DNA of 64,000 nt from Luteolibacter sp. SL250 (GCF_026625605.1 NZ_CP113054.1:2666001-2730000); one strand, 5' to 3'; counted from the stretch's first letter, positions 42,750 through 51,798 are shown. The notes: generated by a model from the letters alone, not told the origin. Program-made: numbers and translations.

Positions 42750-43475
42750 CTATCTCTGCTCCAGTCGGATTGCGATGAGCCAGAAAGCAAGCGCCCATGC
42801 AGCTCCCAGCGTCCACCCTGCCAGTACATCTGTCGGCCAATGGACACCCAGATACACTCGGCTGACGCCCACCAGCAGCGTGATCATCACCGAGAGCGCC
42901 ACGATATAGAGCCGCAGCGGACGGAGCGGCTGGATCCGTGCCAACAGCAGGCCGAGCGTGAGATACACCACCGCGGCCATCATGGCATGACCACTTGGGA
43001 AGCTGGCGTTCGTGACCACCACCCCGTGCGGCACCAAGTCAGGCCGTGGACGATCGAATCCGCGTTTCACGAACGTGGTCAGGATCATTCCTCCCATCAC
43101 CGCCACCGTGATGATCCCTGCCAGCCGTCGCTTCCGCATCACGAGAGCCACCCCGGCCGCAGATACGGTCAGGCCGGTGAGGATGGTAAAGCCGCCCAGT
43201 GCAGTGAGATCCCGCCCCATTTCCTCCAGCTTCACCGATCCGATCGGATCCGAGGGATTGCCCGGCTCCCGCATCGAAAGCAGGATCTGCCGGTCCAGCG
43301 AATGCGCATCACCTTCCCCGATCTCGTCCGAGATCTCCGTGAAACCCCAGAGGCTGCCCGCGATGACAAGCAGGACAAAGGGAATGAGCGGCTCCTCTTT
43401 CCAGCGGACCAGCAGCCGGTTCAACCTTTCGGAAAGTTTGTTCAGCATCACGGAATTACCATTCCGAGGAAGCAT
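42750..43475 (-). CDS. PAP2-family membrane phosphatase
   Basis: 241 aa, about six membrane helices. The three phosphatidate phosphatase motifs are present: KRGFDRPRP (KxxxxxxRP), FPSGHAMMA (PSGH) and SRVYLGVHWPTDVLAGW (SRxxxxxHxxxD). Substrates of such enzymes include phosphatidate and undecaprenyl pyrophosphate; the specific one here is not known. Start could also be the ATG at 43448 (MLNKLSERL). Confidence 0.9.
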   Translation of the reverse strand: MLPRNGNSVMLNKLSERLNRLLVRWKEEPLIPFVLLVIAGSLWGFTEISDEIGEGDAHSLDRQILLSMREPGNPSDPIGSVKLEEMGRDLTALGGFTILTGLTVSAAGVALVMRKRRLAGIITVAVMGGMILTTFVKRGFDRPRPDLVPHGVVVTNASFPSGHAMMAAVVYLTLGLLLARIQPLRPLRLYIVALSVMITLLVGVSRVYLGVHWPTDVLAGWTLGAAWALAFWLIAIRLEQR

Positions 43476-43714
43476 CTCCGGGCAAGAGAATTTGGCCGTC
43501 TCGCGCCGGACCGCCCAGCCTCAAGCAAGGTGGCGAGATAGGCGCGTCATCTGGAAGAATCGCACCAGCTCAATGATCCTACGCCTACGCTCGGTTCGTC
43601 CTACATGGACATTTCCCAAACCGCATGTTCTAGCACGTTACAACGGCGATGGCTTCGTCATCCCGCCCCTGAGCCGGCGTGATGGCTGCGCCATCCCGCT
43701 ACCCTGAGCTCCCG

Positions 43715-44554
43715 TCACGCGCCCGTTATACCGCTCCATGACCACAGGTGCGGATCCAGGGCCTTGCGGGCTTGGTCAGCGACGACGTCTGCCTGCAAAG
43801 GATCTTTCAGAATAGCGAACACCGTGGAGCCGGAGCCGCTCATCAGGGCAGCTTCCGTTGCCGGGTGATCGAGAAGCCATTGCTTCAGTTCCGCGAGGAA
43901 GCGATGCTTCGCGAAAACCGGTCGCTCGAGATCGTTGATGAGATCCCCGAATGGAAATTTCCGAGCGCTGTAGTCGATCCCTGAAATTTCATCACCACTG
44001 GCGAAACGTCCGTAGGCGTCCTGGGTGGACACGCCGAAGGAGGGCTTGAAGAGGAGGACGGGGAGGGGAGAGAACGGCTTCGCGGGCTGGACGATCTCAC
44101 CCCGACCGGTGCACCAGGAAGGCTCCGGAGTGAGGAAAAACGGAATGTCAGAGCCGAGGCTGGATGCGATGTCCGTGAGCGCAGCAAGGTCCAGTGGGGA
44201 ACCGTGCAGGGAGTTGAGCGCGAGCAGCGTGGACGCGGCGTCGCTGCTGCCTCCACCCAGTCCGGCGCCATGCGGCACCCGCTTCTCCAGATGGATGTGG
44301 ACATGGCAGGGCAGGCTGCTGACGGTCTCAAAGGCACGCACGGATTTGACGACGAGGTTTGTCCCGTCGGTCGGCAGTGAGGGATCGTCGCAGGTGAATG
44401 AGAATGCCTCCGCCGGGGTGACGGTGAGCTGGTCGGCGAGCCCCGGGAGCGTGACCATCAGGGTTTCCAGCTCATGGTAGCCGTCAGGCCGCTTCCCGCG
44501 GATGCGCAGGGAAAGATTGAGTTTGGCGGGGGCTTCGATGGCGTATTGGGTCAT
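43715..44554 (-). CDS. ispE: 4-diphosphocytidyl-2-C-methyl-D-erythritol kinase
   Basis: 279 aa. GHMP-kinase start APAKLNLSLRIRGKRPDGYHELETL, ATP loop VPHGAGLGGGSSDAASTLLA, and C-terminal ALMSGSGSTVFAIL. These identify IspE, the fourth step of the MEP isoprenoid pathway. The ATG overlaps the stop of the YfiH-like gene by 4 bases, so the two are coupled. Confidence 0.95.
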   Translation of the reverse strand: MTQYAIEAPAKLNLSLRIRGKRPDGYHELETLMVTLPGLADQLTVTPAEAFSFTCDDPSLPTDGTNLVVKSVRAFETVSSLPCHVHIHLEKRVPHGAGLGGGSSDAASTLLALNSLHGSPLDLAALTDIASSLGSDIPFFLTPEPSWCTGRGEIVQPAKPFSPLPVLLFKPSFGVSTQDAYGRFASGDEISGIDYSARKFPFGDLINDLERPVFAKHRFLAELKQWLLDHPATEAALMSGSGSTVFAILKDPLQADVVADQARKALDPHLWSWSGITGA

Positions 44555-45261
44555 GGCTCCTTGCAGATCAGCGCCATCATCCGGCCGGTGATGCCTTTCT
44601 CCATTCGGTAGCTGTAGTGCTTCCGAAGGTCGGCACCGGTATTCTCTCCGAGATCATGGAAATCAAGCACCCCGGCGGAACCCGCCTGTCTGCCGATCTC
44701 CGCGGCGAAATCCACGTCATACTGCGGAGGCCGGATGCACGGACCCAGAACTACGGTCACGTCTTCCGGGACGGTCCCAAACTTGAGCGCCATGGTCTCC
44801 AGCGCCTTTGCGAGGATGTTGCCCTCCGTGCCTTTCTTCCCCGAATGCAGCAGGCCGATGGCTCCCGTCACCCTGTCCGCGAGCCAGATGGGACCGCAGT
44901 CCGCCACGTAGATCGCCAGCACCACGCCGGGTTCATTGGTGAGCAGGCCGTCCACGCCGGGGACCACCGGTAGGCCGTCCGGAGCATCCGTTGTGGCGGT
45001 GCCGGGAACGACGGCCACTTCGGTTCCATGGACCTGCTCCGCACGCCACCAAGCGGCCCCGGTGCCGGCGAATTCCTCCACGGAGGTCTCATGGATGGGC
45101 CGGAGTTGCTCCATCGCGACCACGCGGTCGCCGGTGATTTCCAAACCGGGGATGCGGCCGACCCATGCCGCCTTCATGCCGGGGATGGCATTGATAGGGT
45201 CTAAAAATGGGAGCGCCTCCGTCACGCGGGGACCGTAACGGAGGCACTGAAGCTTCGCCAA
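44551..45261 (-). CDS. YfiH/PgeF-family laccase-domain protein
   Basis: 236 aa. EQVHGTEVAVVPG, DGLLTNEPGVVLAIYVADCG, LLHSGKKGTEGNI and LGPCIRPPQYDVD carry the conserved His, Cys and His ligands of the Cu-oxidase_4 (PF02578) family. Members act as peptidoglycan-editing or purine nucleoside phosphorylase enzymes. The N-terminal part is somewhat divergent from the family's usual start, and the TTG at 45261 is uncertain. Upstream of and overlapping ispE. Confidence 0.87.
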   Translation of the reverse strand: MAKLQCLRYGPRVTEALPFLDPINAIPGMKAAWVGRIPGLEITGDRVVAMEQLRPIHETSVEEFAGTGAAWWRAEQVHGTEVAVVPGTATTDAPDGLPVVPGVDGLLTNEPGVVLAIYVADCGPIWLADRVTGAIGLLHSGKKGTEGNILAKALETMALKFGTVPEDVTVVLGPCIRPPQYDVDFAAEIGRQAGSAGVLDFHDLGENTGADLRKHYSYRMEKGITGRMMALICKEP

Positions 45262-45285
45262 GCTGTTTTCAGGGGCGGGCGGCGG

Positions 45286-45747
45286 TCATGCGATCGCGCG
45301 GCCATGGATGGCGCGCTTCGTATGCTCGACGGTTTCCGCCTCTTCTTCATCCATCCCTGCCAGGATACCGGCGAGATCGGTCGCAATCTCCTTGCGCATC
45401 TTGGAAACCAGTTCGGTTCCCTTGTTGGTGATGCGCACCATGATCTTGCGGCGGTCTTCAGCGGCATGCATGCGCTCAACATAGGACAGTTTCTCCAACC
45501 GATCGACCAGGCCGGTGGCGGCTGCGGTCGAGTGGCCCATCTTCTTCGCGATGTCGGACATGGTCAGATAATCTTCGCTGGACAGATAGGTGAGGAGGAA
45601 GAACTGCGGAAACGAAATGTTACCTTTGTTGAGTTCTGTTGACAGGTTCAGGATGCAGCTTCGTTGCGTGAACAGGACGAAGTCAGCAAGTCGGTCTGCG
45701 TCGGCTTTCACCGACGAGGCCGGAGCGCTCGATGTACTCAGTTTCAT
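45286..45747 (-). CDS. MarR-family transcriptional regulator
   Basis: 153 aa. Winged HTH: LTYLSSEDYLTMSDIAKKMG then HSTAAATGLVDRLEKLSYVE, wing AAEDRRKIMVRITNKGTEL. The DRR of the wing is typical of MarR. Dimerisation helices flank it. Target genes unknown; an inverted repeat upstream (45812-45833) may be its own operator. It lies 24 bases before the start of the YfiH-like gene on the same strand. Confidence 0.9.
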   Translation of the reverse strand: MKLSTSSAPASSVKADADRLADFVLFTQRSCILNLSTELNKGNISFPQFFLLTYLSSEDYLTMSDIAKKMGHSTAAATGLVDRLEKLSYVERMHAAEDRRKIMVRITNKGTELVSKMRKEIATDLAGILAGMDEEEAETVEHTKRAIHGRAIA

Positions 45748-45811
45748 TATGGCTGGTTGTAGTGTTCATGTTTGGGGACATGTAAGGGAGCACAGCCATT
45801 GCGAATCCGAA

Positions 45812-45833
45812 GCTACCCGGAAAACCGGATAGT
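45812..45833 (-). promoter_or_regulatory. Inverted repeat upstream of marR
   Basis: CTATCCGG-TTTT-CCGGGTAG (minus strand), one mismatch, about 65 bases before the marR ATG and next to a TTGATA hexamer. MarR proteins usually bind such palindromes in their own promoters. The rest of 45834-45966 is AT-rich without other features. Confidence 0.4.
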
Positions 45834-45966
45834 TATCAACCCTAAAGTTAATGGATTTCCAAAATGGCTGCACTGATTTCAATCGGGACGAAATCGTTTT
45901 ATAAAAAAGCAGCTAATTTGGAAAGAAAAGAAATTGAGGAATGCTAACTATTTTTTAAAATTGACA

Positions 45967-46425
45967 TTATGGAATCGGGACCTCGTTGGTGGCGGGAGCG
46001 GGTGGGGGGATCTCGGGTGTCCCGGGACTGGTGGGCGCTGCATCCGGAGCAACGGATTTCGTGAGTTCCCGGGAGTACACGGAGTCACCGCGCTGGACTT
46101 CGCCGGATTGGACATCAGCCGCAGCGTACTGGCCCATCACTTCGCCGGTTGCCAGCAGGTTGGCCGTGCGGCCATCCGCGCCGTGGGCGATCAGCACGGT
46201 CCCCGCGGCGACTTTCCAGTCTCCGTAGCTCTGGATGAGGATGAAGCGTTTGTCCGAAGGCACGCTGGCGACTCTGCCCACCAACCGGGGGCGCATCACC
46301 TCTCCGCTTTTGGTTACTGGAATCGGCTCCTCGTCCGTCGCACAGGAAGGGAGCAGTGCGCAGAAAATCGGTGCGAGGAGAACCGCGAGGCAACGGGCAG
46401 GGGTGGAGGAAAACAGGAATGTCAT
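45967..46425 (-). CDS. Probable lipoprotein of unknown function
   Basis: 152 aa from MTFLFSSTPARCLAVLLAPI, with lipobox-like LLPSCAT (Cys near residue 28). The mature part has a compact beta domain (RLVGRVASVPSDKRFILIQS, AGTVLIAHGADGRTANLLAT) and a Pro-rich tail. It lies 17 bases downstream of pdxH on the same strand. Function unknown. Confidence 0.7.
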   Translation of the reverse strand: MTFLFSSTPARCLAVLLAPIFCALLPSCATDEEPIPVTKSGEVMRPRLVGRVASVPSDKRFILIQSYGDWKVAAGTVLIAHGADGRTANLLATGEVMGQYAAADVQSGEVQRGDSVYSRELTKSVAPDAAPTSPGTPEIPPPAPATNEVPIP

Positions 46426-46442
46426 GGGCAAAGGATGTGGGA

Positions 46443-47078
46443 TCAGGGGGAAAGGCGTTCGATGTTCCAACCACCGGATTCCCGCCGGTAGAGGAAACGG
46501 TCATGGAGCCGCGCGGGACCGCCTTGCCAGAACTCGATGGTTTCCGGGATGACCCGGTAACCGCCCCAGTGTGGCGGGAGCGGCACAGGGCCATCGGAAA
46601 ATTTCTCACCGAACTCCGCGAGACGGGCGGTGAGGAAATCCCGGTCCGGGATCACCTTGCTCTGTTCGGAAACCCAGGCGCCGATCTGGGATTCGCGCGG
46701 GCGGGCGAGGAAGTATTCCTCGGACTCCTCAGCGGTGGTCTTTTCAACGGTTCCCTGGACGATGATCTGTCGCTCCAGGATGAGCCACGGGAAAAGCAGG
46801 CTGGCTTTCGCGTTCGCTGCCAGTTCCCGACCCTTCCGGCTGTGATAGTTCGTGTAGAAAGTGAATCCGCGCGCGTCGAAGCGCTTCAGCAGCACGGTGC
46901 GCTGGGAGGGCATCCCTGTTTCATCCACGGTGGCCAGTGTCATCGCGTTCGGCTCGTGAACTTCCAGCTCCACCGCCTGCGCGAACCAGGCCGAGAACTG
47001 GGCGATGGGATCGTCGTGGATCTCGGAGCGGTGCAGGCCGCGACCGGAATATTCTTTGCGGAAATCAGCGAGGTTCAC
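46443..47078 (-). CDS. pdxH: Pyridoxamine 5'-phosphate oxidase
   Basis: 211 aa from a GTG at 47078 giving MNLADFRKEYSGRGL; the longer ORF has an unlikely lead-in. FMN and PLP contact motifs: AMTLATVDETGMPSQRTVLL, GFTFYTNYHSRKGRELAANA, WLILERQIIVQGTVEK, RPRESQIGAWVSEQS and the C-terminal FWQGGPARLHDRFLYRR.NIERLSP. Oxidises pyridoxine- and pyridoxamine-phosphate to PLP. A promoter overlapping the 3' edge of the MITE-like repeat is possible. Confidence 0.95.
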   Translation of the reverse strand: MNLADFRKEYSGRGLHRSEIHDDPIAQFSAWFAQAVELEVHEPNAMTLATVDETGMPSQRTVLLKRFDARGFTFYTNYHSRKGRELAANAKASLLFPWLILERQIIVQGTVEKTTAEESEEYFLARPRESQIGAWVSEQSKVIPDRDFLTARLAEFGEKFSDGPVPLPPHWGGYRVIPETIEFWQGGPARLHDRFLYRRESGGWNIERLSP

Positions 47079-47162
47079 GGCGGGAGCATGAACATCGTGC
47101 GCGTGACGTCCAACCTTGAACGCTGGATTATTATTCCCGATGGCCGTGGGCGTCCGCCTCAC

Positions 47163-47346
47163 GACGCGGCAGCGTCATGGAGTGCGGCAGTCCCTGCCGC
47201 TATCAGTTGCGGATGGGACTGTATCCCAACTGAAAACGCCATCCACAGGTTGTGACGGGGTGATTTCTCCCACATCGTCAGGCAGGTGATCTCTTCCCCC
47301 AAAAGCGGCGGAGGGCCGCCGCACTCCATGACGCTGCCGCGTCAGG
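47163..47346. repeat. MITE-like element with 26-bp perfect terminal inverted repeats
   Basis: The left end (47163-47188) starts GACGCGGCAGCGTCATGGAG and the right end is its exact reverse complement; beyond 26 bases the match continues with a few mismatches through CCGCCGCT-like bases to about 40. The 130-base interior has no ORF. It sits between pdxH and tatD, both on the minus strand. Confidence 0.75.
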
Positions 47347-47370
47347 GGACTTCCCCTTTGGGAAGGATCG

Positions 47371-48147
47371 TCAAGGAAAGCAACGCCGGAAGTTATCCCC
47401 GGTCCTGAGGGACAGCTCCTCCGGCGGGATGCCCATGCCGCGGGCAAGCCCACCGGCAATGGACGGCAGGTTCGCAGGATGATTGTAGCCATCCGGCAGC
47501 GGGTGCGTGATGGCTTCCGGGGGAGGAGCCATGTCCGGAGCATCCGTCTCCAGCAGGATGCGGTCCTCCGGCAACTGGCGGAAGGTTTCCAGCACCTTCG
47601 CTTTCCGTGGTAGGAGGAAATAACCGGAGAAAGAAAAATACGCGCCGAGCGGGATAAGCCTGCCCGCGATCTCGATGGAGCCGCCGAACGAGTGCATCAG
47701 GAATCGGGTGGGAGGAGGCTGTTCCTTGAACGCCGTGAAAAGGGCGTCCCACGCCTTCAGGCAATGAATCGTCGCAGTCCGGTCGAGATCCCTGGAAATC
47801 TCCAACTGGTCCAGGAACACCGGCATCTGTATGCCGATGTCCGGTTGCGCGATCCATCGGTCGAGGCCGATCTCCCCGACGGTTGCCCGGGTATCCGCGA
47901 GGAGCAAGCTCCGCAGGCGGTCCTGCCAGCCGGCGGTGGCGGTGTGCGCCTGCCACGGATGGATGCCGTAGGCGGGGAGGACGAAGTCAGAGTGAGTCTC
48001 CGCCAACTGCCTGACGGCGGGCCAGTCAGCCTCGCGGGTGGCGTTCACCACACAGCGTTCCACTCCGGCCTTTCGCATGGCGCGGATGAGGTCCGGACCA
48101 TCAGCGAGCCGGGGATCCTGCAGATGGTTGTGGGAGTCGATCCACAT
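47371..48147 (-). CDS. TatD-family metal-dependent DNase/hydrolase
   Basis: 258 aa. Metal ligands are seen in WIDSHNHLQDPRL (H-x-H), GEIGLDRW (Glu), MHSFGGSIEIAGRLI (His) and LLETDAPDM (Asp). Family members are 3'-5' DNases or related amidohydrolase-fold enzymes; the E. coli TatD function in DNA repair is the usual model. Five proteins of this kind are common in a genome, so no paralogue name is assigned. Followed by RidA-like gene upstream. Confidence 0.9.
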   Translation of the reverse strand: MWIDSHNHLQDPRLADGPDLIRAMRKAGVERCVVNATREADWPAVRQLAETHSDFVLPAYGIHPWQAHTATAGWQDRLRSLLLADTRATVGEIGLDRWIAQPDIGIQMPVFLDQLEISRDLDRTATIHCLKAWDALFTAFKEQPPPTRFLMHSFGGSIEIAGRLIPLGAYFSFSGYFLLPRKAKVLETFRQLPEDRILLETDAPDMAPPPEAITHPLPDGYNHPANLPSIAGGLARGMGIPPEELSLRTGDNFRRCFP

Positions 48148-48174
48148 GCGGAACCCGGCAGGCTGAGGTTGGCA

Positions 48175-48636
48175 TCAATCCTCCACCTCGACGATGAGGT
48201 TGATCTCGACCGCGACGTTCAGGGGCAGGGCTGCGACGCCGAGGGCGGTGCGGGAATGCTTGCCCTTGTCGCCGAAGATTTCCACCAGCAGCTCGGAGGC
48301 GCCGTTGACCACCTGGGGATGGCCGTAAAAGTCAGGCTCGGAACTGACGAAACCGTTGAGGGCGACGATGCGCTTCACCTTGTCCAGAGAACCGATCTCT
48401 TCCTGGATGATCGCCAGCCTGTTGAGGACGATGATGCGGGCACCCTCCTGGGCTTCTTCAATGGAGACGTCCGTGGGGACCTTGCCGATCACTTTCCTGT
48501 CGCCGTCAATAGGCAGGCCGCCGGAGAGGAAGAGCAGGTTCCCGGTGCGGACGCAGTTCACATAGGCTGCGACAGGAGCTGGAACGGCGGGCAGGGTGAG
48601 GCCGAGGGAGGCGAGTTTGTCGAGGATGGTGGACAT
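48175..48636 (-). CDS. RidA/YjgF-family protein
   Basis: 153 aa, the longer YjgF-like subgroup. VAAYVNCVRTGNLLFLSGGL, PTDVSIEEAQEGARIIVLNRL and HSRTALGVAALPLNVAVEIN with the active-site Arg identify it. RidA hydrolyses reactive imines or enamines; subgroup members may have other roles. 6 bases before the M23 peptidase gene end on the same strand. Confidence 0.9.
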   Translation of the reverse strand: MSTILDKLASLGLTLPAVPAPVAAYVNCVRTGNLLFLSGGLPIDGDRKVIGKVPTDVSIEEAQEGARIIVLNRLAIIQEEIGSLDKVKRIVALNGFVSSEPDFYGHPQVVNGASELLVEIFGDKGKHSRTALGVAALPLNVAVEINLIVEVED

Positions 48637-48642
48637 AGTGGA

Positions 48643-49707
48643 TTATTGGGCCGGGGTCTTCGGAAAATCGTCCGTGAGCAGGGCGACGAGTTTTTTCCCG
48701 TTGGGGGAAAGGGAGGCCTGGTTACCCTCCCCGATGACCAGTCCGCGCGTCAGCAGGCGGTGGGGGACGGCGGACGGACGGATGCTGGAGAGGATGGGCG
48801 CGACCACCGGCTTCGTGCCGGGGATGAAAGCAATGGGGTGCCCGGTCGCACTGAAGGCGATGTCCCAGGAAACAGCGTTCTTCGCATCCCCCTGCACGAT
48901 CCAGGGATAGCGTTCGATGAAGTCGAAGGTGCCTGTCTGGGGCGCCGGGACGGAGACCTTGAAATAGACAGGTACGGACCGGACATACTCGCTGAAAGAG
49001 AGTTCCGGTTTCGCTTTGTGGGCGAGGTAGAATTCCGCGACGGGCACCCCTGCGAGATTCATGCCATTGAAGAAACCCTGGTAGTTGATGCCGCCTCCGA
49101 AATTCTTCTGCCAGTCATCGAAGTGGCGGCTCATCAGGAACGCGATCTCCAGATGGACATGGGAGCGTTCCCGGTTGATGCCATCCCCTGTGAATCCCAT
49201 CTGGCCGAGAACGGATCCGGCTTTCACGGGATCGCCCGGATTCACGGTGATCTTTGAAAGATGCGCGTAGAGGGAATAGACGGAGGAATTCTCCCAGCGG
49301 TGCTCCACCACCACGTATTTGCCGTAGTTGCTGCGTCCCGCCAGTGGGCTGATGTGGACGACGGTTCCGTCGGCGATGCTGCTCACCAGATCGAGCGGAT
49401 TTCCCGCGGCGTCCCTCTTGATGGGCGCGATGTCGATCCCTTCGTGGAACTTCGTCAGAACCACTTCCTCGTTCACCCGGATGGGCGTGCGGACGAAGCC
49501 GAAGGAACCTGCCTCCCACGGTTTCGTGTGCTGGCCTTCGAAATTCCGGTCCACATACATGTAGAACTTCTCCGGTTCACCGGAAAAGAGATGGGTGTTT
49601 TCGGTGGGGAGGCGCAGATCGATCGCAGGCGGTGTGTCCGTGGGAACCTGCTGCGCGGACGCGCACAGTGCGAGGGCCAGGAATGGAGAGAGAAAACGGA
49701 AAGCCAT
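48643..49707 (-). CDS. Secreted M23-family (LytM-type) peptidase
   Basis: 354 aa. Signal peptide MAFRFLSPFLALALCASA. The M23 active-site residues are seen as FHEGIDIAP (H-x3-D) and SHVHLEIAF (HxH), with HISPLAGRSNYGKYVVVEH between. It should be an endopeptidase on cell wall or a related bacterial surface peptide. The domain lies centrally (about residues 90-200), with an additional C-terminal beta-rich region. Part of a leftward series with RidA and the following small protein. Confidence 0.85.
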   Translation of the reverse strand: MAFRFLSPFLALALCASAQQVPTDTPPAIDLRLPTENTHLFSGEPEKFYMYVDRNFEGQHTKPWEAGSFGFVRTPIRVNEEVVLTKFHEGIDIAPIKRDAAGNPLDLVSSIADGTVVHISPLAGRSNYGKYVVVEHRWENSSVYSLYAHLSKITVNPGDPVKAGSVLGQMGFTGDGINRERSHVHLEIAFLMSRHFDDWQKNFGGGINYQGFFNGMNLAGVPVAEFYLAHKAKPELSFSEYVRSVPVYFKVSVPAPQTGTFDFIERYPWIVQGDAKNAVSWDIAFSATGHPIAFIPGTKPVVAPILSSIRPSAVPHRLLTRGLVIGEGNQASLSPNGKKLVALLTDDFPKTPAQ

Positions 49708-49714
49708 GGGAGAG

Positions 49715-50230
49715 TCAGTCCTCCTTGTTTTCCTTGTTCTTTTCCTTCGCCGCCTCGGCACCGATCCGGGGCAGGGTCTTGTCCAGATGATTGATTTCCT
49801 CGATGGTCACGCCTTTCCAGATGACCAGCACTCCGTCCTCGACCGGCTTGTCGATGCGGACGCCATCGCGGACGGTGCCATTAACGCGGGCGATCATCCA
49901 GCGGTCGATGTTGACTGCGGTGCTGGCGGCCAGCCGTCTTTTGGCGTTCGGCTTGAGGACGAGCGCCATGCCATAGGTATTGCCGCCCAGGTCATCCGGA
50001 AACGGACCGAAGGCGACCACGTCTTTCATGGTGATCTCGGACATCCGGCGGAAGTATTTGACCTGGTTGCCGCCGATGGGCACTTCGGTGATCATTTTCG
50101 GGTTGTCCGTGGCATCCGTCTCCATGTGGAACGAGATGACCGGAGTGTCCTCTTTCTTGCCGCCGGCATCCGCGGCAGGGGCCAGGCAGAGCAGGAAAAG
50201 GGTTGCGAGGGTTTTGATCCGGTGGAGCAT
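49715..50230 (-). CDS. Small exported protein of unknown function
   Basis: 171 aa with signal peptide MLHRIKTLATLFLLCLAPAADA. The body is a beta-rich domain (PVISFHMETDATDNPKMITE, DDLGGNTYGMALVLKPNAKR) that recalls PH/PHB-like or cohesin-like sandwich folds only loosely. C-terminus is Lys/Glu-rich (EAAKEKNKENKED). 7 bases before the M23 gene on the same strand, so probably co-transcribed. Not recognised. Confidence 0.7.
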   Translation of the reverse strand: MLHRIKTLATLFLLCLAPAADAGGKKEDTPVISFHMETDATDNPKMITEVPIGGNQVKYFRRMSEITMKDVVAFGPFPDDLGGNTYGMALVLKPNAKRRLAASTAVNIDRWMIARVNGTVRDGVRIDKPVEDGVLVIWKGVTIEEINHLDKTLPRIGAEAAKEKNKENKED

Positions 50231-50336
50231 GGCGGGATTCAACCGGCAGGACGGGACAGCGGAAAGCAAAAACGGAGTTGAAAGGAAGCCTCATTCCCGT
50301 TGACCGCGGCGGTAGGGGATGGCATGGCAGGCGTGC

Positions 50337-51389
50337 ATGTTCATTGATCACATCCGGATTTTGGCCAAGGCGGGCGACGGCGGAGACGGCGTCGTGGCAT
50401 TCCGCCGGGAGAAATTCGTTCCCCGCGGCGGCCCGGACGGTGGAGACGGAGGAGCGGGGGGGGACGTTGTGCTGGTCGTGGACAACTCGACCGACAACCT
50501 CCGGCAGTACCATTACGATCCCAAGCTCATCGCCGAGAACGGGAAGAACGGCGCGGGTACCCGGAAGACGGGAAAGAGCGGCAAGAAGATCATCGGCAAG
50601 GTGCCTCCAGGCACGGTCATCTATCGGAGCAATGCCGTGACGATCAACGAAGCCGTGGATTTCGAGCGGAGCGATGAAGGGATCGACCTTGAGCCCATCG
50701 CGGACCTGACGGAGGAAGGACAGGAATTCGTGCTCTGCAAGGGTGGGGAACCCGGCAAGGGCAACTGGCATTTCAAAACTCCGACGAACCGGGCTCCGGT
50801 GGAGCACACCCTTGGCACACCGGGTGATCAGGGCGTGTTTTATCTCGAGTTGCGCCGCATCGCCGATGCCGGCCTCGTTGGCTTCCCGAACGCGGGGAAA
50901 TCCACCCTTCTGGGCAAGCTGTCCGCGGCGAAGCCAAAGGTGGCTTCCTACCCGTTCACCACGCTGCAGCCGATGGTCGGGGTGGTGGAGTTCCCCGGTT
51001 TCCGCCGCTGCACGGTCGCGGACATCCCCGGGCTCATCGAGGGCGCGCATGACAACCGCGGACTGGGCCATGAGTTCCTCCGCCACGTGACCCGCTGCAA
51101 GATGCTTCTCTTCGTGCTCGATATGGCCGGCAGCGAGGGACGGGATCCCGTGTCCGACTTTGAGATCCTCCGCAAGGAAATCAAGGAATACGACGAGGAG
51201 CTTGCCCGTTTCCCGTGGAAGGTGATCGCGAACAAAATGGACCTGGAAGGCTCCGCGGAAAATCTTGAGGCGTTCCGCAACCGGTTTCCCAAGGCAGAGG
51301 TGCTTCCGATCTCCGCCGACCTGGAAGAAGGCCTGGATGACCTGAAGCAGATGCTCGACAACGAAGTCGGTTATCGCCCCGGCCGCTGA
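50337..51389 (+). CDS. obg: GTPase Obg/CgtA
   Basis: 350 aa. N-terminal Obg domain (FIDHIRILAKAGDGGDGVVAF and GGPDGGDGGAGGDVV Gly-rich strands), G domain with G1 GFPNAGKST, G3 DIPGLIEGAHDNRGLGHEFLRH (part) and G4 NKMDL. Essential GTPase for late 50S ribosome assembly and growth control. The start is the ATG at 50337 after in-frame upstream codons are excluded by homology. Divergent from the exported protein gene. Confidence 0.97.
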   Translation: MFIDHIRILAKAGDGGDGVVAFRREKFVPRGGPDGGDGGAGGDVVLVVDNSTDNLRQYHYDPKLIAENGKNGAGTRKTGKSGKKIIGKVPPGTVIYRSNAVTINEAVDFERSDEGIDLEPIADLTEEGQEFVLCKGGEPGKGNWHFKTPTNRAPVEHTLGTPGDQGVFYLELRRIADAGLVGFPNAGKSTLLGKLSAAKPKVASYPFTTLQPMVGVVEFPGFRRCTVADIPGLIEGAHDNRGLGHEFLRHVTRCKMLLFVLDMAGSEGRDPVSDFEILRKEIKEYDEELARFPWKVIANKMDLEGSAENLEAFRNRFPKAEVLPISADLEEGLDDLKQMLDNEVGYRPGR

Positions 51390-51399
51390 CCCTGCGCCG

Positions 51400-51798
51400 A
51401 TGTCCGGGACCCGTGAACTGGTGTTTGTCTATGGCACGCTGAGACGTGGTGGGACGAACCATTTCCGGATGTCCGGGGCGGATCTGGTGGCGGAAGGCAC
51501 GGTGAAGGGGAGGATCTACCGCATCTCCTGGTATCCGGGCCTGGTTCTGGGGGATGAGGGGGAGGTGAAAGGGGAGGTCTATTCGGTGGATGCCGCCCAA
51601 CTGCTGGAGCTGGATGCTTTCGAGGGCTTGTCCGCAGGGGAAATCGAGGGAAGCGAATACCGGCGGGTGAAGTCGGTCGTGTCCAGGACGGAAGGGGGGA
51701 CCCTGTCAGCCTGGGTGTGGGAATGGATCGGACCATTTGACGCGAAGGATCTTCTCGCTCAGGGTGACTGGATTGCGGTCCAACCCGGCGATGAATGA
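51400..51798 (+). CDS. Gamma-glutamylcyclotransferase (AIG2-like) family protein
   Basis: 132 aa. VFVYGTLRRGGTNHFRM is the signature with the YGTLR loop; the Glu base sits in ELDAFEGLSAGEIEGSEYRR. Family members cyclise gamma-glutamyl amines; substrate unknown. It follows obg by 10 bases and overlaps the next gene by 4 bases (ATGA). Confidence 0.88.
   Translation: MSGTRELVFVYGTLRRGGTNHFRMSGADLVAEGTVKGRIYRISWYPGLVLGDEGEVKGEVYSVDAAQLLELDAFEGLSAGEIEGSEYRRVKSVVSRTEGGTLSAWVWEWIGPFDAKDLLAQGDWIAVQPGDE

Noticed and set aside
47692-49257. 521-codon plus-strand ORF
   Set aside because: Antisense to tatD, ridA and the M23 peptidase genes, each of which has clear homology.
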